Assembly: GCA_044450785.1 (NCBI GenBank)
Contig: JBIOJM010000272.1
Location: forward strand, 1-13,914
DNA from: JBIOJM01 sp044450785
GTDB taxonomy: Bacteria; Planctomycetota; Planctomycetia; Isosphaerales; Isosphaeraceae
Direction of reading: 5' to 3'
DNA: 13,914 nt
Below the pieces are notes generated by a model that searched no databases, was not told the origin of the DNA, and saw nothing but the letters and a program-made list of their open reading frames with translations. The position numbers and the translations under genes are program-made. Below are positions 1-6,674 of the stretch, piece by piece (within the stretch, counting starts at the first letter, position 1; the number at the start of each line of letters is the position of its first letter).

Positions 1-981
1 CTGGTTTACAAGCCCGAGGAGTCATTCTTCACCTACGGATTCGGCCTCTACGCCATTGGTGGATTCGGCCTGAACTATCCCGTCAGCAAGACGAATCCGA
101 TCCTCAACCCTCAGTTCCCCAACGGTTTTGGAGTTGGGCCGCTCTATAGCCAGTACCAGGTGCTTCAACTTGCTCCGACGATTGCTTACAAGCTGACCGA
201 TGAATGGTCTGTTGGTTTTCAGCCAAACCTGGATCTCTCCGATCTCGCGCTCGACCCTGCCATTTTCGCTGACCCCACCCTGATTCAGGGCAGCACCGGC
301 CAAGGACCAGTCTACGGTGATGCGACGCACAGCCGAAGTCGCGTGGGCGGCGGGTTTCAACTCGGGGCCTACTACACCCCGACAGAATCGGACTGGAGCT
401 TCGGTGCCTCGTTCAAGAGTCCCCAGTGGTTCGAGACGTCGACTTATCCTTCCGTAAACCCGCAAGGTCAGGCCGGTCGGTCAAAGATCGACTTCGATTT
501 TCCGATGATCGCATCGATTGGAACGGCGTATCGGGGAATCGATCGTCTCCTGATCGCGCTTGACCTTCGCTATGTGGGGTTCCGTGAGACGAACGGCTAT
601 CGCGAGACCGGATTCGATTCCACGGGCGCTCTCCGAGGGCTTGGATTCCAGGACATTTTTGCCCTCTCGCTGGGAGCGCAATACCGCCTGACCGACCAGT
701 TGACCGTGCGCTCCGGCTATTCCTTCAACATGAACCCGATCGGCAACGCCGTGACGAGCTACAACGTCGCCTCCCCGCTCAATCTGCAGAACTCCTTGGC
801 CTTGGGCCTGTCTTATGATGTCACAAAAGCACTAAAAATTTCCGCGAGCTATGTGCACTTCTTCCAAAGCACGAATAACGGACCGATCAACGAGCCCTTC
901 ATCGGTCCGCTCCGCAACAGCGACGTCCGCCTCGCGACCACGGCCGACTCCCTCGTTATCGGGGTAAACGTCAGCTTTTGA
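1..981 (+). CDS. FadL/OmpP1-family outer-membrane transporter, C-terminal part (5' truncated)
   Basis: The reading frame is open from the first base of the window, so the start lies outside; 326 residues are visible before TGA. The protein shows alternating aromatic/hydrophobic strands typical of an outer-membrane beta-barrel (for example LGAYYTPTESDWSFGASF, YRLTDQLTVRSGYSFN, LGLSYDVTKALKISASYVHFF) and ends in VNVSF, the terminal Phe that marks barrels for BAM-dependent insertion. The pattern of long strands and the 'sw.fGasf.sP..f' type segment fit the FadL/OmpP1/TodX family, whose members import hydrophobic compounds such as long-chain fatty acids or aromatics across the outer membrane. The N-terminal plug that would clinch the family is not in the window, so substrate is unknown. 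It converges on the FG-GAP protein gene with only 25 bases between the stops; no clear terminator is visible there. Family assignment is inference from strand pattern. Confidence 0.72.
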   Translation: MVYKPEESFFTYGFGLYAIGGFGLNYPVSKTNPILNPQFPNGFGVGPLYSQYQVLQLAPTIAYKLTDEWSVGFQPNLDLSDLALDPAIFADPTLIQGSTGQGPVYGDATHSRSRVGGGFQLGAYYTPTESDWSFGASFKSPQWFETSTYPSVNPQGQAGRSKIDFDFPMIASIGTAYRGIDRLLIALDLRYVGFRETNGYRETGFDSTGALRGLGFQDIFALSLGAQYRLTDQLTVRSGYSFNMNPIGNAVTSYNVASPLNLQNSLALGLSYDVTKALKISASYVHFFQSTNNGPINEPFIGPLRNSDVRLATTADSLVIGVNVSF

Positions 982-1006
982 GCTCGTTTTCAGGCAGCCG
1001 CGGCCG

Positions 1007-2242
1007 TCACTTCGCCCGAGGGATCTGCTCGACCAGGAACACCCCCTTCTTGTTGGCCGTGATGATGTCCAGCAGGCCGTCGCCGTTGAAGTCGGCTACG
1101 ACGAACTGGGTGCCGATGCCGCTCTGGTCGTCGATCTCATGCGGGGTGAAGGAGACCTTGCCCTCGGGGCCGCGACTGGCTTCGAACCAATACAGACGGG
1201 CGGGCTTGTCGGCGCCGGCCTCGCTCCGGCCGTGCGACCAGAACCTCTTGCCGGTAACCAGGTCCTTCAGGCCGTCGCCGTTCAAGTCCGCCGCGATCAG
1301 GGCGTGGGTCTCGGAGACCAGATCGGGGAACAGGTCGTGCCTGGTGAAAACGGGCGAACCATCCTTCACCTCGCCCTGCTCGAACCACCAGATGCCGTAC
1401 TGGTGGGCTGAGCTGTCGATGACGTCCGCCTTCCCATCGCCGTTAACGTCGTAAGCGATCATGTCGGCCACGGCATCACCCAGGCGGGCGGGGTGAAAAT
1501 TCCAGGGCGAGGAGCCATTGCGGCCCGACTCGGGCTGTTCCCACCAACCCCCCGTGCAGATCACATCCCGGCGCCCGTCGCCGTTCAGGTCACCCACGCC
1601 GAGACCGTGCGCGAACCGAAACGTGCCGGGGATGATCCCGCGGGGACTGGTGGGCGGGCTCACCGGGTGCATTTCCCAGGGCTGCGAGCGATCCTTGCCG
1701 GGCGTGAACCAGGCCATCTGGCCCTCGTTGTCCTTGCCCTTGGGCTGCCAGCCCATCACCAGGACGCGATGGCCGTCCCCGAACAGGTCGGCATAGAGCG
1801 GCGTTTCGTTGCAGGCGCTCGGCCAGATGACGGAACGGGTCCAGTACCCTTCTCTCCCCTGGGGATTCTCGTACCAATAGGCCGGTGACCCGGGGAACCC
1901 GATCACGATCTGATCGGGCCAGCCGTCGCCGTTGATGTCGTCCGTCCAGCAGGTCATGCACTCGCTGTAGCTATGCAGGCCATCGCCGTAATCGCCCGGC
2001 TTCCGAATGTCGTGCTTGATCCATGACGGAGCCTCGTACCATGAGTCGCCGATCAGGACGTCGGTCTTGCCGTCCTTGTTCACGTCGGCGATTGCAACCC
2101 CCTCGGAGCGAAACTTGCCCTCGATCACCGTCTTCTTCCACGAGACGGGTGTATCCTTGTCGCCGCCTTCAGCCAGAGCCGTCATCACCAAGATCGCTGA
2201 GAAACCAACCAAGGCCCTGGTGCAGAGTCGCGAGTCCATCAT
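1007..2242 (-). CDS. Secreted FG-GAP/VCBS repeat protein
   Basis: A 411-residue exported protein of beta-propeller type. The start at the first of two adjacent ATG codons is chosen because a hydrophobic signal peptide follows directly (roughly residues 8-24, ending TALA, a likely signal peptidase I site) and a GAGGGG ribosome-binding site lies 7 bases upstream; the frame is open 80 codons further upstream but that stretch reads through the intergenic repeat. Calcium-binding DxNxDGxxD loops occur at about residues 53-61 (DVNKDGKTD), 102-110, 218-226, 265-273, 319-327 and 384-392, with a degenerate copy near 152. This is the FG-GAP/VCBS repeat seen in integrin-like propellers, and the repeats suggest one six- to seven-bladed domain filling the mature protein. 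No enzymatic domain or anchor is visible. Such proteins are abundant in planctomycetes; the ligand is unknown. It is divergent from the DUF1501 gene. Confidence 0.85.
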   Translation of the reverse strand: MMDSRLCTRALVGFSAILVMTALAEGGDKDTPVSWKKTVIEGKFRSEGVAIADVNKDGKTDVLIGDSWYEAPSWIKHDIRKPGDYGDGLHSYSECMTCWTDDINGDGWPDQIVIGFPGSPAYWYENPQGREGYWTRSVIWPSACNETPLYADLFGDGHRVLVMGWQPKGKDNEGQMAWFTPGKDRSQPWEMHPVSPPTSPRGIIPGTFRFAHGLGVGDLNGDGRRDVICTGGWWEQPESGRNGSSPWNFHPARLGDAVADMIAYDVNGDGKADVIDSSAHQYGIWWFEQGEVKDGSPVFTRHDLFPDLVSETHALIAADLNGDGLKDLVTGKRFWSHGRSEAGADKPARLYWFEASRGPEGKVSFTPHEIDDQSGIGTQFVVADFNGDGLLDIITANKKGVFLVEQIPRAK

Positions 2243-2273
2243 CGTGAGACCCCTCAAAAAAAGGAGGAAGGCG

Positions 2274-2294
2274 GAAGGATGAAGGATGAAGGAT
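2274..2294. repeat. Three tandem copies of GAAGGAT
   Basis: Three perfect head-to-tail copies of the heptamer GAAGGAT, preceded by the related purine-rich stretch aaaaaaaggaggaaggcg. The run lies 32 bases upstream of the FG-GAP protein start and is purine-rich on the + strand. Similar ATCC-rich short repeats are, from memory, frequent between planctomycete genes; this was not checked by search. Confidence 0.8.
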
Positions 2295-2380
2295 GAGTCT
2301 AACGCTTGAGCGAAGACCCGGTCTACCTCTTTGCCTCCAACTTCCTCGGGCCGCCCCGCGACGATGCTGGACATTTTGCA

Positions 2381-2390
2381 AACAATTGTT
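2381..2390. promoter_or_regulatory. AT-rich palindrome AACAATTGTT (possible operator)
   Basis: A perfect 10-base palindrome in an AT-rich patch of an otherwise GC-rich region, between two divergent genes and 73 bases upstream of the DUF1501 start codon. Its position would suit a regulator site, but no regulator is known and a 10-base palindrome can occur by chance. Confidence 0.2.
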
Positions 2391-2463
2391 AAACTTGGGA
2401 TTGCGGCACCTTCCGTGGGTTTTGTTTCCGTCCCGCCTGACAGACCTGAAGAGGAGACGCGCG

Positions 2464-3846
2464 ATGAGCCAGTTCGATCCAACAGGGGGAGGCGGGGGCC
2501 TCAGCAGGCGGCGTGCGTTCGTTCAGGTGGGATACTCGGGGCTGCTGGGGCTGGGGCTACCGGGATTGCTGGCGGTGCGGAGCGCGGCCGCGACCGGCGG
2601 CGCGGGGACGGGGCGCGCGCGGTCGGTGATCGTGATTCTGCTGAGCGGCGGGCTGGGGCAGCACGACTCGTTCGACATGAAACCGGAGGCGCCGGCGGCG
2701 ATCCGGGGCGAGTTCAAGCCGATCGACACGGCGGTGGCGGGCATCCGGATGTGCGAGCACCTACCCGGCCTGGCGGCGCGAGCAGGGCGGCTGGCGATCA
2801 TCCGCTCGATGTCGCACACCGAGGGGAACCACCTGCCGGCGGTCCATCGCGTTCTGACGGGCCAGGTGTCCAATCCGCGTGGAGCGACCGACCTCGATCG
2901 GGTCGCCTCGCGTGACGACTTCCCCTGTTATGCGGCGGCCCTCGATCGTCTTCGTCGCCCGCGCGATGGCGTTCCCAGTGGGGTGGCGCTCCCGGTCCGG
3001 CTGGTCGAGGGCCCGCTGACGTGGCCGGGCCAGGACGCCGGCTTTCTCGGTCCCCGGCACGACCCATGGCAGCTTCGCCTCGACACGGCGCACCCGGAGA
3101 CGGCCGACGCGAGCCTCGCCTTGCCGGAGGGACTCGATCCGGCGCGGCTGCATCGTCGCCGTCACCTCCTGAGTCAGACCGCCGCGTCGCCGGCCGGCGA
3201 TGCATTCTCTGGCCACCAGGACGCCGCCATCGCTCTGCTGTGCAACGGGACCGTGGGGCGGGCGCTTGATAGCGAGCGCGAGGATCCGCGCGTGGTCGAT
3301 CGTTACGGCCGGCACCTCTTCGGCAGGTCGCTCCTCCTGGCTCGGCGGCTGGTCGAGGCTGGTGTGCCGATCGTCCAGGCCTCGATGGGCATCGTGCAGA
3401 CGTGGGACACGCACGTCGCCAACTTTCCCCGGCTGCGCGACCAGCTTCTGCCGCCACTGGACCAGGCCGTCTCGGCCTTGCTCGACGACCTCGGCGCGCG
3501 CGGTTTGCTGGAAGAGACCCTGGTCGTGATGCTGGGAGAGTTCGGCCGCACGCCCCGGATTGCGCGCTTGACTTCGGGCGATGTACCCGGCCGCGACCAT
3601 TGGCCGGCGGTCTTTCCCGCGGTCTTCGCCGGCGCCGGAGTGGTTGGAGGCCAACTGATCGGCAAGTCTGACCGGCTCGGTGCCTATCCCTTGTCCCGCT
3701 CCTTCGGCCCGCCGGACCTGGCGGCGACGATTTATCGCGCTCTCGGCGTCGACCCCGCGGCCGAGTTGCGTGACCGCCTGGGCCGGCCCGTACGGTTGTG
3801 CACTGGCGAGACGATCAACCCGCTCTATTCGACGGCGCCGATCTGA
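2464..3846 (+). CDS. DUF1501 family protein (Tat-exported, sulfatase-like fold)
   Basis: A 460-residue DUF1501 protein, full length for the family. The ATG is chosen because GAGGAG lies 7 bases upstream and the N-terminus is then a Tat-type signal: SRRRAFV at residues 14-20 followed by a hydrophobic stretch to about residue 43. Family motifs are in order: ILLSGGLGQHDSFDMKP (58-74), the MSHTEGNH segment (116-123), TWDTH (313-317), LGEFGRTPRI (357-366), GRDHWP (376-381) and a C-terminal ATIYRALGVDP block (421-431). DUF1501 proteins belong to the alkaline phosphatase/sulfatase-like superfamily; the Asp and His residues in these motifs are the probable metal ligands, but no substrate is established. 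In planctomycetes such genes usually sit next to DUF1549/DUF1553 cytochrome-type genes; none is present here. The central part, with GQHDSFD and SHTEGNH, deviates slightly from the commonest versions (which have QxDTFD and xxNNHSxG). Product name is secure, function is not. Confidence 0.93.
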   Translation: MSQFDPTGGGGGLSRRRAFVQVGYSGLLGLGLPGLLAVRSAAATGGAGTGRARSVIVILLSGGLGQHDSFDMKPEAPAAIRGEFKPIDTAVAGIRMCEHLPGLAARAGRLAIIRSMSHTEGNHLPAVHRVLTGQVSNPRGATDLDRVASRDDFPCYAAALDRLRRPRDGVPSGVALPVRLVEGPLTWPGQDAGFLGPRHDPWQLRLDTAHPETADASLALPEGLDPARLHRRRHLLSQTAASPAGDAFSGHQDAAIALLCNGTVGRALDSEREDPRVVDRYGRHLFGRSLLLARRLVEAGVPIVQASMGIVQTWDTHVANFPRLRDQLLPPLDQAVSALLDDLGARGLLEETLVVMLGEFGRTPRIARLTSGDVPGRDHWPAVFPAVFAGAGVVGGQLIGKSDRLGAYPLSRSFGPPDLAATIYRALGVDPAAELRDRLGRPVRLCTGETINPLYSTAPI

Positions 3847-3934
3847 GCATACGGGAGAGTCCCGGTTCCAGACGTCGTTCACCGCCTCTTTCGGCCTGGA
3901 CGACGTGCACGCAACGAGATGGACCGTCCTGTCC

Positions 3935-3965
3935 GGTCTGGGTCCCCGTCACTGCACCCAGGACC
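3935..3965 (+). terminator. Candidate hairpin after the DUF1501 gene
   Basis: GGTCTGGGT pairs with ACCCAGGACC (9 base pairs, one bulged G) around a 12-base loop, 88 bases after the DUF1501 stop. There is no T-run after it, so it is at best a weak or Rho-assisted terminator, or a structure in the leader of the next operon. Confidence 0.25.
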
Positions 3966-3974
3966 GCTCACGGT

Positions 3975-4003
3975 TTGCATCTCGGATCGGGTTTTGCCAT
4001 GAT
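3975..4003 (+). promoter_or_regulatory. Weak promoter candidate for the 94-aa protein/TatD/MFS genes
   Basis: TTGCAT and CATGAT are separated by 17 bases, giving 3/6 and 4/6 matches to the sigma-70 consensus, and end 37 bases before the ATG at 4041. The match is poor and could be chance; it is recorded because a transcription start is expected in this 194-base gap. Confidence 0.2.
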
Positions 4004-4040
4004 GGAAAGGAGACCACAGGGGTGACGAGGGAGGAGTCTC

Positions 4041-4325
4041 ATGCTCAACACGCGTGATGCCACGGAGGTCGTCGACCACGATTTCCTCGAGACGCGGTGC
4101 AAGATCCTGGAGATCGCCGCGATCCTCGACCGGATCGACCGCGCGCCGGCGCGGCATGGCGAGCACCCGGACCCGCGGCTGGGCCAGCTACGTCAGGCGA
4201 TCGAAGCGCTCCTCGAGCCCGGGCCGGGCCGGGCTGAGACCGTCCAGCGCATTTTTTCACTCGATTATGATCCGGGCTGGCGCAAGCGGATGGGTGTGCC
4301 CCGGACGAATTCCCACGTTTCCTAG
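4041..4325 (+). CDS. Small protein of unknown function (94 aa) upstream of TatD-type hydrolase
   Basis: I do not recognise this gene as a named family. The ATG has a strong GGGAGGAG ribosome-binding site 5 bases upstream. The product is 94 residues, without signal peptide or membrane segment. The N-terminal half (residues 10-36, with FLETRCKILEIAAILDRIDR) looks like an amphipathic helix rich in Leu, Ile, Asp and Arg, the middle (48-59) another helix, and the C-terminal part contains FSLDYDPGWRKRMG (72-85) with a conserved-looking DPGWR. This is most likely a small soluble helical protein. The next gene, an EboB-like hydrolase, starts 53 bases downstream, so the two are probably co-transcribed; a role as partner of that hydrolase is inference. 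Codon use (G/C-rich third positions) matches the neighbours and supports a real gene. Confidence 0.75.
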   Translation: MLNTRDATEVVDHDFLETRCKILEIAAILDRIDRAPARHGEHPDPRLGQLRQAIEALLEPGPGRAETVQRIFSLDYDPGWRKRMGVPRTNSHVS

Positions 4326-4378
4326 GCCGGAGGCGTGGCGCCCGAAGCGAACGTCATAGGAACCAAGGCGATTCTCCC

Positions 4379-5215
4379 ATGCAATACATCGACCCTCATA
4401 TTCACATGGTTTCTCGCGTCACCGACGACTACAAACGGATGGCGCTGGCGGGCTGCGTGCTGGTGAGCGAACCGGCATTCTGGGCGGGGTTCGATCGTTC
4501 CGGGGTGGAAGGGTTTCGCGACTATTTCCGCCAGTTGACCGAATTCGAGGGTAAGCGGGCCGCGGCGTACGGGATCGAGCATTTCTGCTGGCTGTGCATC
4601 AATGCCAAGGAGGCGGAGAACGTCGCGCTGTCGCGCGAGGTGATCGCAATGATCCCCGAGTTCCTGAACCGGCCGGGGGTACTGGGGATCGGCGAGATCG
4701 GCTTGAACAAGAACACGCGCAACGAAGCGACCGTGTTTCTCGAGCACGTCGACCTGGCTGCCCGGACTCGAGAGCTGATCCTGGTCCACACGCCGCATCT
4801 GGCGGACAAGTACCAGGGGACGCGGATGATCCTGGACATGCTGCGGGACGACTCTCGGATCGGGCCGGAGCGAGTATGCATCGACCATGTCGAGGAGCAC
4901 ACGATTCGAGACGCCCTTGAAGCTGGTCACTGGGTCGGGATGACACTCTACCCGATCACCAAGTGCACGCCGGCCCGGGCAGCCGACCTGATCGAGCTCT
5001 TCGGGCCGGAGCGGGTCATGGTCAACTCGGCCGGCGACTGGGGACACAGCGATCCGCTGGCCGTTCCCGAGTTCATCTTCGAGATGCGTCGCCGCGGCCA
5101 CGCCGATGCCTTGATCCGCAAGATCGTCCATGACAACCCCTTGGCGTTCTTCTCCCAGTGTGCCCGGTTCGATTTCGTGTCCCAAGAGCGGATGGACACG
5201 GCCCACGCCATGTGA
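4379..5215 (+). CDS. TatD-type metal-dependent hydrolase, EboB-like
   Basis: A 278-residue TIM-barrel amidohydrolase of the TatD type. Metal ligands are all visible: DPHIH (D5, H7, H9), GEIGL (E106), LVHTPH (H137), CIDH (H170) and SAGDWG (D220). The N-terminus IDPHIHMVSRVTDDY, the phrase EPAFWAGFDRS and the end segment SAGDWGHSDPLAVP closely resemble what I remember of EboB, the TatD-family member of the ebo clusters (cyanobacteria, Pseudomonas and others) linked to export or traffic of a metabolite precursor to the periplasm. TatD family members hydrolyse nucleic acid or small substrates; the substrate of EboB-like proteins is not established. No EboA, UbiA-type EboC, dehydroquinate-synthase-like or isomerase-like ebo genes are in the window. 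The ribosome-binding site is weak (AAGGCG). It is followed after 35 bases by an MFS transporter, consistent with a small-molecule pathway. Confidence 0.85.
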   Translation: MQYIDPHIHMVSRVTDDYKRMALAGCVLVSEPAFWAGFDRSGVEGFRDYFRQLTEFEGKRAAAYGIEHFCWLCINAKEAENVALSREVIAMIPEFLNRPGVLGIGEIGLNKNTRNEATVFLEHVDLAARTRELILVHTPHLADKYQGTRMILDMLRDDSRIGPERVCIDHVEEHTIRDALEAGHWVGMTLYPITKCTPARAADLIELFGPERVMVNSAGDWGHSDPLAVPEFIFEMRRRGHADALIRKIVHDNPLAFFSQCARFDFVSQERMDTAHAM

Positions 5216-5250
5216 CGGAATCCTCTTTCTTTGCGTGAGGCGCCCTGGTG

Positions 5251-6657
5251 ATGAAGTCCCCGGATTCCGGCTCGGCGAAGTTCGCGACGAAGCGACCGCT
5301 CAACCTTCCCACGATCGGCGGCAAGTACTTCGCGCTGGCGATCCTGTTTTCGATGAACTTGCTGAACTACGTGGATCGTTATTCGTTTTTCGCCGCCGGG
5401 TCGCACATCCAGGACGATTTGCATATCAACGACTACTGGTTCGGCTGGCTGGGCGCCTCGTTCATGATCGTATACACGATCATCTCGCCTCCGATGGGTT
5501 GGCTGGGAGATCGTTATAACCGCAAGGTCCTGCTAGCAAGCGGAGTTGCCCTCTGGAGCCTGGCGACGGTCGGGACCGCGTTTTCCGCCAACTATTCCCA
5601 CATGTTTTTCTGGCGGGCGCTACTGGGCGTAGGTGAGGCCAGCTACGGCGTGATCGCACCGGCACTCATCTCGGACCTGTTCACGATCAAGGAGCGTGGC
5701 CGGGCGATGGGAATCTACTACATGGCCCTGCCGGTCGGGACTGCGCTTGGTTACATGTTGGGCGGAACGATCGCCGATCGGCTGGGGTGGCCGGCGGTTT
5801 TCTTTGTTGTTGGTCTACCGGGACTACTGGCGGCCGGGGCCGGGCTGGTGATGAGCGACCCGGGCCGAGGAGCCTCGGAGGGATCGGTGAGTGGCGGCAA
5901 GTCGAGCCGGCCCAGGATGCAGGACTATCTCGAGCTCTTCAAGACGCCCACCTTCCTGTACAACACAGCGGGCATGGCGGCCGTCACGTTCGCCACCGGG
6001 GCCTTGGCGGCCTGGGGATCGACCTTCTATCAACGTGTCCACGGCCTGTCCGCGACCTTTGCCGGGCAGTGGATCGGTGGCTTGCTGGTCGGTGCCGGTG
6101 TGATCGGGATCTTGCTGGGCATGTTCCTGCCGGATCTGCTGCTCAAATTCACCAAACGGGCCTATCTGTTGCTCGCCGCGGCCGCCGTACTGGGCGCCAT
6201 CCCGCTGGGAGCCGCGGGCATCCTCGACTCCAGTTACAGGTCATCGCTCGGTTTCCTGTTCGGAGCCTCGATCCTGATGTCGATGGTACTGGGACCATGC
6301 AACACAGTGACGTCCTACGTCGTCCCGCCCAACCGGCGGGCGGCTGGTTACGCTCTGTTCATCTTCCTCATCCACCTTTTTGGCGACATTTCCTCTCCGA
6401 TCATCCTCGGCTGGATCTCGATTCTATTCGGCAAGCCGGCCGTGGCCGGCTCGCCGCTGGGCCGGTTCTTCGCCTCGATCGGCGCTTTCCCGGTGGGTGA
6501 CACCAACCTGACTGTCGCCTTGCTCTCCGTTGTGCCGGTGCTTGCGCTCGGATGTGTCTTCTTCCTGATCGGGGCGCGCCACCTGCAGCAGGACCAGGCG
6601 AAGGCCGGCGCGTCGGGCGGAGTCGATGCCGATCACCTTGCTCAGTTCCATCATTGA
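5251..6657 (+). CDS. MFS transporter, Spinster-like
   Basis: A 468-residue polytopic protein with about 12 hydrophobic segments, typical MFS length. Motif A is GWLGDRYNRK at residues 83-92 after TM2. TM1 carries NYVDRYSF (39-46), with the Asp-Arg pair characteristic of the Spinster (SPNS) branch, and the GVGEASYGVIAP segment (126-137) fits motif B in TM4. A cytoplasmic loop at about 200-235 separates the two six-helix halves. Spinster-like transporters move lipids or organic anions; the substrate here is unknown. A GTG directly before the ATG (5248) is an equally placed alternative start; GAGG lies 7 bases before the GTG and 10 before the ATG. The gene follows the EboB-like hydrolase by about 35 bases, so the transporter probably moves the substrate or product of that pathway (inference). 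It ends 17 bases from the convergent RMD1-like gene, without a clear terminator. Confidence 0.9.
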   Translation: MKSPDSGSAKFATKRPLNLPTIGGKYFALAILFSMNLLNYVDRYSFFAAGSHIQDDLHINDYWFGWLGASFMIVYTIISPPMGWLGDRYNRKVLLASGVALWSLATVGTAFSANYSHMFFWRALLGVGEASYGVIAPALISDLFTIKERGRAMGIYYMALPVGTALGYMLGGTIADRLGWPAVFFVVGLPGLLAAGAGLVMSDPGRGASEGSVSGGKSSRPRMQDYLELFKTPTFLYNTAGMAAVTFATGALAAWGSTFYQRVHGLSATFAGQWIGGLLVGAGVIGILLGMFLPDLLLKFTKRAYLLLAAAAVLGAIPLGAAGILDSSYRSSLGFLFGASILMSMVLGPCNTVTSYVVPPNRRAAGYALFIFLIHLFGDISSPIILGWISILFGKPAVAGSPLGRFFASIGAFPVGDTNLTVALLSVVPVLALGCVFFLIGARHLQQDQAKAGASGGVDADHLAQFHH

Positions 6658-6674
6658 TCGCGAGCAGACGCGGC

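Larger units (their letters stand above)
2243..2463. other. Divergent intergenic region between FG-GAP and DUF1501 genes
   Basis: This 221-base stretch must hold the promoters for both flanking genes. It contains a short GAAGGAT tandem repeat near the left end and a perfect 10-base AT-rich palindrome at 2381-2390. I found no convincing -35/-10 pair for either direction. Reading frames that cross it (including low-complexity translations such as ILHPSAF) are extensions of the flanking genes or by-products of the repeat, not genes. Confidence 0.6.

Noticed and set aside
978..2282. Several + strand open frames (up to 158 aa) opposite the FG-GAP protein
   Set aside because: They lie antisense to a gene with clear calcium-binding repeats and signal peptide, and their translations are low-complexity Arg/Pro/Ser-rich.
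2761..3882. 373-aa - strand open frame opposite the DUF1501 gene
   Set aside because: No recognisable motif, Arg/Gln-rich composition typical of antisense frames in GC-rich DNA, and full overlap with a confident gene.
4322..5206. 294-aa - strand open frame opposite the TatD-type gene
   Set aside because: Antisense to a gene with all metal ligands; composition is typical of a shadow frame.
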